Source: Forficula auricularia (Eukaryota; Arthropoda; Insecta; Dermaptera; Forficulidae). Taken from it: a stretch of DNA of 64,000 nt. Under the pieces are notes generated by a model. It worked only from the letters and a program-made list of their open reading frames with translations. It was not told the DNA's origin and did no database searches. The stretch lies in contig JALMQS010000061.1 in NCBI GenBank assembly GCA_024734495.1, positions 9,032,286 through 9,096,285 on the forward strand, in the 5' to 3' direction. The position numbers were made by a program, and so were the translations under genes. How positions within the stretch are numbered: position 1 is the first letter of the stretch; every line of letters starts with the position of its first letter. This document shows positions 45,701 through 53,780 of the stretch, piece after piece.

Positions 45701-48280
45701 AAATTTCATCTATTACATTTTTATTTAAATTTAGACAATTATCTTAACACGTTTTCATTAGGGCTATTAATTATTTTTTTGAATTTAGGAGGGAACACTT
45801 ACATATATATTCCTCCGTTCGAATATATAAGGCTCTTCAATAGTAATATATGTTTAGAACAATGAAATTCATGGATTCAAAATTTGTGATGGTTTAAATT
45901 TGTTTAAAATGTACTGAACAGCCTAGATAAAAGATAATTCTCTGTAATTTGTATATATAATATTAATAATAAAAATTATATTGATATTGGATATATCTAT
46001 GTATTTATATAAATTATATTAATATTATATCATTGGATAAAACTTTTCAATTAAAAGAAAGTGTAAGACTGAATAAAAAAAAAAATTTTATATTCTAATA
46101 GATTGATTAATTTGATTAATTGATAAGAATAAAGATATTGCAACTTAACAGGGGTCATTTTTTTGTTTTTAATGAACTTTTTGAAAAAATTTCATAGAAA
46201 TATATAGAACTTTTAGATGAAAAATTCTTAATTTAAAATTCAACTAACTAAATAATGCAATATAGAACATTACCTTAAAAAAATGGTTTGTTGTAACTTT
46301 TTTTTAAAAATTATTATTTTCAATCATTCTCTCACTATCTTTAGATTCTCTTCATGAAAATCTTCGTGACTAAATTTAATGGCTCTATGTAGTAAACCTA
46401 GGACAACACTAGATTTTTGTTTTTTGTCGGGTGGTTAGATTTAAAGTTTAATATTCTGCCTGAATTCCCCTGTTTCATGTACCAGTTTGTCTTCATAACA
46501 CCACTGCTTTCTCTGTATATAATTATATCCAGGAAAGATAATTTTCCATTTACTTCCTTTTCTATAGTACAGTGATTCTCAACCACTGTGCCGCGAGATT
46601 CTTGAAGTGTGCCACCACTGCTAGGCAGTGGTCCCTCCCGAATTGAAAATTTTTTTTTTTTTTTTACATTTCTTTATCAATTGATACTAAATTTATTCCA
46701 AATATTTACCTATTTGATCATTTGAACTAAAGAACGAAAGAACTAAAGTAACATTTTACAGGATGCAGAATGTCCTATGATAATTTTATAGGTACATCAA
46801 TCAATAAACCAAATAAAATTCTATTAATTTATTTTATTGTTAGTATGCCTTCAAATTTTTAAATTATTAAAAGTGTGCCATGACGAAAAAAAGGTTGAGA
46901 ATCACTGCCATAGTAAATTGTATCTTCTCATGGAAGCAATTAAAATAATCCAGTAAACCATTGCATTCATCTTCGGGTATGGCTAAAAGTATGTCGAAAA
47001 GTTTTTGTTTTGCCGAGAGTAGCAGAGTTGTTGATTCACAAAGAGAAACAAAGAGGTTGTTCTCTGCTTGATGCAAATAAACATACACACATATATATCG
47101 AGATGATATATCTGTATATATATTATTTATTTGATATATTATATTATATATTATATAATAAATAATATATATACAGATATATCATCTCGATATATATGTG
47201 TGTATGTTTATTTGCATCAAGCAGAGGACAACCTCTTTGTTTCTCTTTGTAAAATTATGTCATCTACGTATAATCTTAGGAACGATACACTAAACGGAAT
47301 AGTAACAAGCATATTATTCAAAACATAATTCATTACTATATTTGCAATTGCTGGGCTGGCCTGGTTTCCCATACTCGTTCCTTCCAATTGTAGGTACACT
47401 TCACCCTCAAAAGTGAAATAAGCGATTTCATATAGACAGCGTATCAAGTCTAACAATACTTCTTGAGGAACATTAATATATTGTGACATTTTCTGCCAAT
47501 CTTTTTTAATGATTTCAATCCCTAATTCTTTCTGGATGTTGGTAAATAACGAAATTACATCAAGTGATATCATTATATAATTATTGGGTAACTGCAATTG
47601 GTCGCATGTTTTAACACGGTTTAATTGTTCCTTTTTTCCTCAGATTTGTCACAACTAATAAAAAATAATTTTTATTATATACATATTTTAAATGCAAAAC
47701 ATACTTATATTATTATTTTTTTTTAATACAAAACATACATTTATTATTTTTAGGTCGAGGGGTAGAACATATAAAAACAGAAGATAATAATAAACACAGA
47801 CAAAAACGCGATGAAGTTAGAAGACCATCCTCGAAAGATAGGAATAAACCTAGAGAGAGGTCTCCTAGATCTAGATCTAAAACAAAATATAGGGAAAATA
47901 AATCGACCGATCGATCTCGAAGTAGAAATAACGATAAACATCTCAATAGAAGAAGAAAGGAACAAGAATATATTAGAAGTAGAAATAATGATAAACATCT
48001 CAGTAGAAGAACAAAAGAAGAAGAAGAATATATATCACGAGGTAGAAAAAGAAAGAAGAGTAATGAAAGGTCCGATTCGAAATTACATTTGAAAACTACA
48101 CGTAATAAGTATAGTGATCGAGAAAAACAAGATGAAAATACCAAAAAGAAATATTCTGATGGAAAACGTAAAAAAGATAAATGCAAAAGAAGAAAAAATA
48201 AAAAACATAAAAGAAAAACATCAAGTTCTTCAGAAAGTAGTGATGATAAAACTATATCGAGCTCTTCTGAAAGCTCTTAG
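33687..48280 (+). CDS. PPIL4: PPIL4: cyclophilin-like/RRM peptidyl-prolyl isomerase-like 4
   Basis: Six coding exons: 33687-33756, 33849-33981, 39443-39703, 40406-40738, 42133-42311 and 47754-48280. All junctions are GT-AG and in phase. They give 500 residues; human PPIL4 is about 490. Residues 1-160 form the cyclophilin-like domain ([48 protein letters not shown]). About 230-312 form an RRM (RNP2 LFICKL, RNP1 YAFIEF). 326-500 is a Lys/Arg/Ser-rich tail ending in Ser/Glu. The residue at the catalytic Arg55 position of cyclophilin A appears to be Ser (FHSIQTDF), so isomerase activity is doubtful. The family is nuclear and linked to splicing. Introns of 5.5 kb (2) and 5.4 kb (5) are filled with transposons. 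The start is the first ATG matching the family N-terminus. Confidence 0.95.
33849..33981 (+). CDS. PPIL4: PPIL4 exon 2
   Basis: Acceptor AATTTCAG, donor GGTAAGT. It encodes [18 protein letters not shown] and [17 protein letters not shown]. Confidence 0.93.
34215..35040 (+). mobile_element. 5'-truncated Jockey-like LINE in PPIL4 intron 2
   Basis: It starts abruptly with homology to 11703 of the fuller copy and continues to the shared 3' UTR (CACGATGGAGGGGCCAA) and a poly(A) run at 35026-35047. A 30-base deletion (near 34553) and frameshifts disable it. A second, more diverged LINE 3' segment follows at 35048-35215 ([14 protein letters not shown]). Confidence 0.85.
35516..36424. mobile_element. 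Large fold-back element in PPIL4 intron 2
   Basis: Outer arms AAATTTATAATTTTCTCATT and AATGAGAAAATTATAAATTT continue inward as near-perfect inverted repeats (about 300 bases per arm after removing a nested element). The arms include GTTTTGGTCGCGCTTTTTGA and CCATGACACTTGGATGGATC. The centre is near 36100. Confidence 0.85.
35689..35975 (+). mobile_element. Palindromic element with hammerhead-like core, 15-bp target duplication
   Basis: It is flanked by GAAAAAAGATATGAT at 35674-35688 and 35976-35990. It starts TGAAAAGTTTTTG, then TTGCCGAGAGTAGCAGA, then an inverted pair (CACAAAGAGAAACAAAGAGG ... CCTCTTTGTTTCTCTTTGT). On the minus strand at 35831-35874 lie CTGATGA, a 6-bp stem II (GAAGAC/GTCTTC), GAAA, the palindrome ACTATAGT and C. 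Confidence 0.85.
36490..36790 (+). pseudogene. ND4: NUMT: nuclear copy of mitochondrial ND4 fragment
   Basis: Translation reads [40 protein letters not shown] and [15 protein letters not shown], the conserved core of NADH dehydrogenase subunit 4. After 36723 the match continues in another frame ([15 protein letters not shown]), so it carries a frameshift. It cannot make a mitochondrial protein. The G/T-rich sense strand fits a gene on the light-coding mitochondrial strand. Confidence 0.85.
36800..38060. other. PPIL4 intron 2, unassigned
   Basis: This is AT-rich DNA between the NUMT and the fold-back at 38072. A GC-richer patch at 37375-37480 has no recognisable coding or RNA feature. Confidence 0.4.
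38072..38895. mobile_element. MULE-like fold-back element, 9-bp target duplication
   Basis: CCTAGTCCG is duplicated at 38063-38071 and 38896-38904. The inverted arms of over 200 bases begin ATTCTACGGTAACTGTGGCG. Within the right arm the phrase GTGGCGCCGCTA...ATTCTTTTAG occurs twice. Long TIRs with a 9-bp duplication fit Mutator-like elements. No transposase is present. Confidence 0.8.
39443..39703 (+). CDS. PPIL4: PPIL4 exon 3
   Basis: Acceptor AATTTCAG, donor GTTAGT. It carries the cyclophilin core [19 protein letters not shown] and [17 protein letters not shown]. Confidence 0.93.
39750..40312. mobile_element. Palindrome with paired hammerhead-like motifs in PPIL4 intron 3
   Basis: The inverted arms start AATTGAAAGTAATGG (39788) and end CCATTACTTTCAATT (40311). 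At the centre two motifs face each other, at 39912-39957 (minus) and 39975-40017 (plus). The plus copy reads AAACC, CTGAAGA, A, GGAGG...CCTCC, GAAA, ACGT (sharing the last A), C, GGTTT. Another palindromic element is nested at 40056-40236. Confidence 0.8.
40056..40236 (-). mobile_element. Nested GCCGAGAGTAGCAGA-family palindrome
   Basis: The 10-bp flanks are ATTACACCTT and ATTATACCTT. It is in reverse orientation to 35689-35975: the CTGCTACTCTCGGCAAAACA end is on the right. It lacks the hammerhead-like centre. Confidence 0.75.
40406..40738 (+). CDS. PPIL4: PPIL4 exon 4
   Basis: Acceptor TTTTTTTAG, donor GTATAA. It encodes the linker ([43 protein letters not shown]) and the first half of the RRM. 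Confidence 0.93.
41206..41405. mobile_element. ~200-bp near-perfect palindrome (MITE) in PPIL4 intron 4
   Basis: GGCCAAGTTCGAAAAAGTAG and CTACTTTTTCGAACTTGGCC lie on the two arms. The centre is near 41306. It is related to 16578-17180. Confidence 0.85.
41430..41900. repeat. Old relative of the TTTACCATACA-family body
   Basis: It shares phrases such as TGGTTAGTTTTTGAATTTCT, ATGTATACAAAATTTAGTTG and AGTTTGGTCCAA with the reverse complement of elements at 54480-54850, but is much diverged. Confidence 0.5.
42133..42311 (+). CDS. PPIL4: PPIL4 exon 5
   Basis: Acceptor TTATTTTAG, donor GTATTT. It encodes the second half of the RRM ([11 protein letters not shown]) and [20 protein letters not shown]. 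Confidence 0.93.
42440..43725 (+). mobile_element. 5'-truncated Jockey-like LINE in PPIL4 intron 5
   Basis: Homology starts at the RT (TTCCGGTCGACCGGTGACAT) and ends with the shared 3' UTR and an A run near 43711. Deletions in the GVPQG motif and next to YADD (42801-42810), and a stop at 43183, show that it is dead. Confidence 0.88.
44086..44751. mobile_element. TTAA-flanked MITE (piggyBac-like)
   Basis: TTAA at 44082-44085 and 44752-44755 borders termini GGTAGTTGTTACGCC and GTCGCGAAACAACTGCC. There is no ORF. Assignment to piggyBac rests on the TTAA duplication only. Confidence 0.6.
45420..45500. other. GC-rich patch with 8-bp hairpin
   Basis: GGCGTGCC-acc-GGCACGCC at 45424-45442 lies in an 80-base GC-rich patch within very AT-rich DNA. 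Its origin is unknown. Confidence 0.5.
46570..46907. mobile_element. hAT MITE inserted in the Penelope element
   Basis: The termini are CAGTGATTCTCAACC and GGTTGAGAATCACTG (15-bp perfect TIR). The 8-bp flanks are CTATAGTA and CCATAGTA. The subterminal TGTGCCGCG/GTGTGCCATGACG is typical of this hAT group. Confidence 0.88.
46996..47250 (+). mobile_element. GCCGAGAGTAGCAGA-family palindrome inserted in Penelope RT
   Basis: The flanks are AAAAGTATGTC and AAAATTATGTC (11 bp, one mismatch). It starts GAAAAGTTTTTGTTTTGCCG and ends TTTCTCTTTGT, as in 35689-35975. The centre is a long perfect AT palindrome without the hammerhead-like core. Confidence 0.85.
47754..48280 (+). CDS. PPIL4: PPIL4 exon 6 (basic C-terminal tail)
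   Basis: Acceptor TTTTTAG, stop TAG 48278-48280. The tail is rich in Arg, Lys, Asp and Ser (for example [18 protein letters not shown]) and ends [20 protein letters not shown]. Such tails mark splicing-associated nuclear proteins. The nearest AATAAA downstream is near 48691, beyond a palindrome at 48391-48648. Confidence 0.9.
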
Positions 48281-48390
48281 AATATATATAACCGAAATTT
48301 TACATTTAAATTATTTTTAATTATTAATTATTATTAATTATTACATTTAATCTTTAAAGTATTTGGTTTCGGTTCTAGGTGAAACATTTT

Positions 48391-48648
48391 AATAGATAAT
48401 AAGTAAAAATATATTTTTCTAGGTGGGTTTCACAAATAAAACAAATATATGTTTTGAGTTTTTATCTCGATATATATTTCGGGTTATGAGCCCATCATCA
48501 GGAGTTACAAACTTTCTTTTGTTTCTTTTGTAACTCCTGATGATGCGCTCATAACCCGAAATATATATCGTGATAAAAACTCAAAACATATATTTGTTTT
48601 ATTTGTGAAACCCACCTAGAAAAATATATTTTTACTTATTATCTATTA
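48391..48648. mobile_element. Palindrome with two head-to-head hammerhead-like motifs, downstream of PPIL4
   Basis: The arms run from AATAGATAATAAGTAAAAAT to its complement at 48648. The minus-strand motif at 48466-48504 reads CTC, CTGATGA, T, GGG..CCC, GAAA, ATATATAT, C, GAG. The plus-strand motif at 48534-48572 is the same with stem II and stem I changes (GCG; GTG). The centre is near 48519. It probably lies in the PPIL4 3' UTR. Confidence 0.8.
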
Positions 48649-48769
48649 CATTTAATTTTATTTTACATTTAAAATTTATGAAAAACATCAATAAATGATA
48701 CAAATTTATATAATAATTTTGATCATTTATTTTTAAAAAATGGGTCATTCCATATCAAGTCACCCTCCA

Positions 48770-49400
48770 CCTCCGACTTCAAAATGTCTGTTAGTCTGTC
48801 CGTCCGCTAGTCTGTGCGTTATCAAATTTTTGTGGACGAGCTAGCTCAAAAACTAGTGTGAATGTCGAAACCAAATTTCACACGTAGTTTTGGTCCATTG
48901 GGATTAAGAGCTGATTAGATTTTGGTGCATATCGACCCAAAATTAAGGGGGGGGGGGGTTAAAAATTAAAAATATAGGCTCTTGTACCAAACTCAATCAA
49001 ATCTTGTATACATAATCAGTGGGACCCTAGAAGTCTAAAATTGCAAAAACTAACCGCCCCAAATGGGGGGGGGGGTCAAAATTTGAAAATCTAGGCTCTT
49101 GTACCAAACTCATCCAAATTTTCTATACATAATCAGTGAGACCCCAGAAGTCTAAAATTGCAAAAACTAACCGCCCAAAATGGGGAGGGGGGGGTCAAAA
49201 AATGAAAATCTAGGGTCTTGTACCAAACTCAACCAAATTTTGTATACATAATCAGTGGGACCCCAGGAGTCTTAAAAATCCAAAAACTAAGCCCCCTCCC
49301 CTACATGATTATAAATAATTTTATTAAATATTAAATACAAGTGAGGGGGCCAGCTTGTATGGTAAAGTCAAGTGGATGGCTACATCACAACACGTCAGCT
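48770..49400. mobile_element. TTTACCATACA-family element with internal duplication
   Basis: It has the family body (GTGGACGAGCTAGCTCAAAA at 48832), then three tandem repeats of a ~115-bp segment (TGTATACATAATCAGTG-type). It ends with GTATGGTAAAGTCAAGTGGATGG and ACACGTCAGCTTA. Confidence 0.7.
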
Positions 49401-49574
49401 TATTTTATCTTCTCACATAGTTATGAAAGTATACCAAATTTTATCTTTTTATCTCAACTGGTTTTTGTTTTATAGGACTTTGAAATGTTGATAAAATAGC
49501 CGTTTTGCCTTCTCCCGAGGGGTGAACCGCGATTGGAATTAGGTGTACACCGACTTTGGAATTACTTTGGAATT

Positions 49575-49985
49575 CATTAGATAATCGATTAGATAAGCGA
49601 AGTGCAGGCATTTGAGATGTGGATATACCGGCGAATCCTGAGAATAAGTTGGATAGATAGAGTTACAAATGAAGAGGTTTTAAGAAGAATGAAAAAAGAT
49701 AAAGAATTAATAAATAACATCAAAATTAGAAAATTATCGTACTTCGGCCATATATTACGTAACTCTAAATACCAATTTCTACAGCTTATTATTCAGAGGA
49801 AAATAGCCGGTAGACGGGGACCTGGAAGAAGAAGGACATCATGGTTATAGAATCTGTGGCAATGGTTAGGGAAGACTTCCTTGAAGTTGTTTCGGGCCGC
49901 CGTCAATAAAACAATCATAGCCAGAATGATCGCCAACATTCGCTGAGCGGATAGGCACCAGAAGAAGAAGAATAATTATTATGTA
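49575..49985 (+). mobile_element. LINE 3' fragment (C-terminal of RT ORF)
   Basis: It encodes MQAFEMWIYRRILRISWIDR, VTNEEVLRRMKK and GRRGPGRRRTSWL, the conserved C-terminus of a LINE polyprotein, then a stop. The 3' end is CACCAGAAGAAGAAGAAT near 49960. The same 3' end is at 52186-52205. Confidence 0.75.
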
Positions 49986-50314
49986 TCATATGTTTTCCTT
50001 TTTGATTTTTTCTTGCTTGTTATATTAGCTTTTTTCGTTTTTCTTGTTTTACATTAATATTATATTAATTAATTTTTATAAAATTAAATTGGCCTAAAAT
50101 TGTACATTAAAGGCCCTACAGATACAATGTTTTTAATAAATAAATAAATAAAATAATTAAAAAGAACAGTAAATTTTCTATATAAACCACCATGTTTAAT
50201 ATTTTATTGTAAATTTGTTTAATTTGAAAAATTGCTTCCAAAAATTCCGAAATTCAATAACTTGGATTATATCTAACTTTCTGAGATTTAGCTCGTGATC
50301 CCGGCTTCTTTTAC

Positions 50315-50420
50315 TTCTACTCTGTTCTTTTCACGATGGAGGGGCCATCCCATACAGGCCTTTAGGGGATGCACCTTCTGCTGTATCTCCTTCTCACATA
50401 AATTTCATTAAAAAAAAAAC
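50315..50420 (+). mobile_element. Jockey-like LINE, 3' end only
   Basis: CACGATGGAGGGGCCATC, CCTTTAGGGGATGCACCTTC and CTCCTTCTCACATA precede an A run at 50410-50419. This is the shortest of the four plus-strand copies. Confidence 0.75.
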
Positions 50421-52130
50421 CGTCAATTCTTTAAAAGTTCATAACTTGACATCTAAACCTCATACCCCCAAAAAATTTGGTGTTCACATTCATACCTTCT
50501 AGAAGTACAATTTTTTTTTCAATTTGAATAATAAAAAAATTTATTTATTTAATTTCGTTGCAATTCGTTCCTAAAATCCACCTTATTTTGCAGCTAATCT
50601 TTGATGAATCATTCATAATATAAAAATATGATATTTTTATATCTTATTTTATTTTATGAATGGTTTAAGTTTGTGACTATAAAATAATTGTTTACAGCTA
50701 TTAAAATAATTTTATTTTTTAAAACTTCTTTTACTAATGAGATCATATTCTTATATGTATATTTTTTTGATACTATAGACTCCCCCTGCATTTTGTTTAT
50801 TTATATTATCTAGGATCTAGGGTATAATTGTAATTCCTTTTTTTTACTTTTCCATTTAGAAGAATACCTACTATTGTATCCTGATCTCTGTAAAGCTTGC
50901 AGATGCTAAATTCTATACAATTTTTAAATAAAAACAAAATGTTGAACATTATCTTATTCTTCATCACTTTACAAACAATATCCCAGTACTATTATATCTA
51001 TCTGCCAAAAATGGTGTTTATCTATTGATGGCCAAACGGCAGTTTTATTCTTAATGGTTTTTAAAGCACTCAGCGATATGGGAGAGAGTGAACATGTTTA
51101 ATCCTCCCTAGTTACTGACTGATTCCCATTGGAATCAATTAGTACGATACATACTAGAAACTCCAAACCCTCAATAGCAACAGTCTCCAAGGTAAATTCC
51201 ATAGAATAGTCTTTTGAGGTAGTAGCTGTCTATGTTGAATATTCTTCAACATTTTCAGTATAAAAATCATAATCATGGCAACATTATTTATTCCATAGAT
51301 ATCTCTAAGTTTAATAATTCGTTCTTTCTTTCTCTTTCTACAAATATTTTTATCGAAATTTGATACAAGATTTTCTTTAAATTCAAAGACACTTATTAAA
51401 AATTCACATTTTTTTTCTTTTTTGTCTTCGGATTTCTACCAATGGGACAAGGAATTATGGGGGCAAGACAAGGTTGGGCCTTCTTCAAATAATTTAATGG
51501 CTCGTTTCTGAAGTGGATCCAGCGTGGTAGGAGAATCCATAAATACCCATCTCAAAAAGTGGAAGCTGAATCATTTTCAGTTAGAGTTTTGTGTTGCATT
51601 TCTTTGGAATCTATTGACTTAAATAGAGAGAAAAATTGGATCTTATTACGCTCTATATCCAAAAGAAATACGATATTGCTGATACAAGCGAAATTGGTCT
51701 ATATATAGAGTTAAACCAACCCAAGAAAATTTGGTTAATTATCGATTGATATACTCTAGGCATTGACTTCGTTTGGCTTCGGACATCTAGCCCGTGGAAG
51801 CAATATTCTATCTTTTTTAAAATAAATAAACTTGAGAACATTTAATTTTTCAATTTGGATACTATATTAAATCTTTTTTTTTTAAACCCTTCACCTTCTT
51901 CACTTTGGACTTCCCTAAAATACTCGCACACATTTAAATAATCCCTACTAAATTATAGTATTCTACACTTTCTGAGCTATGAGATTTAATAATTTCAATT
52001 AAAAAAATTAAAACTTTTCTGACCCGGAAAATTCACATCCGACTATGTTTTTCCTAAACTACATAAGGATAAAGAACTCTGCCATCGTGAAAAGTCTAAA
52101 ACTCGACTAACTTGGGGCATATGTGGCATA
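50421..52130. other. Intergenic AT-rich DNA with a LINE relic
   Basis: Mostly unassigned. On the minus strand at about 51550-51430 a decayed RT C-terminus is visible (TTLDPLQKRAIKLFEEGPTL), related to the Jockey-like family. No host gene is seen. Confidence 0.45.
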
Positions 52131-52462
52131 GTCGCCTTTGATGAAAAACGTTAAAACGAACTCATCAAGATCCAAGTTAGAATACGAACACGACACCAGA
52201 AGAAGAAGAATTTTAATTTCTTAACTACGCCCCCCCCCCCCCCCCCCGGACTGTTATATTTATGTGTTTGCAAATTGAGTGTATATGGCCCATAGTTTAA
52301 ATTGCTTTCCTCATCCTTGCTAAATTTGTCCTTTCTTAATTCGTTTGGGTTTTCCAATTTCGTTCTTTCCATCCCCTATTATGTATCAGATTTCTAAATT
52401 CTTGCTTTTTCCCAACACCCAAGACACGGGTGCACAGACACCCACGTCTACAGCCTTTCGCT

Positions 52463-52849
52463 CAGTGGCAGATCATAGGGTAAGAGGAATGAGCGGCTAC
52501 GGGGGGCCCCGTGCTTGTAAGGGGCCCCAAGAAATGCCGATTGTGTTAAAGTGTTTTCTTAAACATTGTTTTATTACCAGTGTATTCAATTTTAGAAATG
52601 TAACAACACCTCGATTTTTTTAATTCACTTCTAAATAAGGAGGATTTGTTTGTTTCAACAATCCAACTGAACTAATTTATAATATAATTTATGAAAATTT
52701 ATTTGAAAAGAATAAATGTTTTGTTAATAAGTACCAAAATTTGGATATAATCGTTCATGGTTCAGAATTTTTTTTTGTTTAATTGATTTTGAGGGCCCCG
52801 TTATTTTACCGCTTAGGGCCTTCACTTGACTTGACTTGATCCGCCACTG
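52463..52849. mobile_element. hAT MITE, perfect 8-bp duplication
   Basis: The 8-bp duplication CTTTCGCT lies at 52455-52462 and 52850-52857. The termini are CAGTGGCAGATCATAGG and TTGATCCGCCACTG. The interior has GGGGCCCC-type motifs at both ends. Confidence 0.88.
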
Positions 52850-53074
52850 CTTTCGCTTGATCAATTTCTCCTTCTCTTCTATAATGCAAGGATCTTTTGA
52901 GATCCATAAGGGATCTTGGTGCGCCCCTTCTTGGATTCGATTGGATTATAAAAAAAAAGCTGTACGGACCAAGGAAATAGAGGTGGGAGTGTTTTTTTTC
53001 TCGCGGATGGGGGGAATCTTCTAAAGACACCCTGCGGCCCGTACTGCAGAATAGTGTGGGATTCTGAGATGGGG

Positions 53075-53232
53075 GTGTGGTGGGGGTGGATGTGAGGTGG
53101 AGGGGTACAGGATGTAGGGTGAAGTGGTGGGGCTCCGGGAGGCGAGGACGGGGGGGGGGGGTTCGAGGATTAATATATAGCTTTTAATTGAAGCAAAAAG
53201 TTACCGAGCATCGCTCGGTGGCCAGGTACTAA
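53075..53232 (+). mobile_element. Helitron 3' end fragment
   Basis: It ends AAAAAGTTACCGAGC-ATC-GCTCGGTGGCCAGGTACTAA, i.e. the subterminal hairpin and a CTAA terminus followed by A. It is identical in its last 60 bases to 21673-21735 read on the other strand. The 5' part is absent. Confidence 0.75.
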
Positions 53233-53780
53233 AATTATTAAAACCGCAACATCAAATCTAGAGCGCTTAGAATACACACTCTAGTGGTAGAGTAAATATT
53301 TAGGAGAGGGGAACTCAAAAAATTTTGAGCCGGGGGGGCCTCTCAAGTGGTAAATCCGACAATGGATATAGAAATAAATGAAGTAATTTCTTTTAAAAAC
53401 CCTGATCAATCAATAAGTTTTTTTTTTATATTTCACAGTAGAAATAATTTTCTTAAGAATTTGAAAAATAAATTTTTTTTTCTAACTAAAAGCCTTATAT
53501 TGGGAGAAGGCTAAATAATTATTAAGATAACTAATAAATATACTTAATTTATCTCTTAACTAATGATTAAATTTGTTTTATTGAATCTTGGCATTGTCTA
53601 ATGCCAACCGTAAGTTTGCCATCTTGTTGTTTCAACTTCGGCTTACCTTATTTGGTCATCTTGCTAAACAGTTATTGACCTGCTTCCAAAGCATGACTTT
53701 TGACAACTCTAAATTTATCCTATTTTGAATAATTCAATATAAATTCTATTTTCTATTACACTTTTTTCAAAAAGAAAAAT
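53233..53780 (+). promoter_or_regulatory. Upstream region of PDCL3
   Basis: This is AT-rich, with a less AT-rich stretch at 53585-53720 that probably holds the promoter and 5' UTR (CATCTTG occurs at 53621 and 53666). The transcription start is not determinable. Confidence 0.4.

Larger units (their letters stand above)
45175..47660 (-). mobile_element. Penelope-like element, fragmented, with two nested insertions
   Basis: On the minus strand the RT reads [34 protein letters not shown] and RLYVDDIIL (47597-47251). It resumes at 46984 ([18 protein letters not shown]) and then [17 protein letters not shown] and [12 protein letters not shown] (46586-46398). It is interrupted by 46996-47250 and 46570-46907. 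A piece in the opposite orientation at 45175-45240 repeats its 5' part (GTGTTAAAACATGCG) next to a weak CTGATGA/GAAA motif on the minus strand. No GIY-YIG domain is seen. Confidence 0.8.

Noticed and set aside
47713..48186. Minus-strand open frame rich in Leu/Phe/Ser
   Set aside because: It is the antisense of the PPIL4 basic tail exon; biased codons remove stops.
52806..53030. A minus-strand gene
   Set aside because: The frame runs across a hAT MITE end and unrelated sequence; no family motif was recognised.
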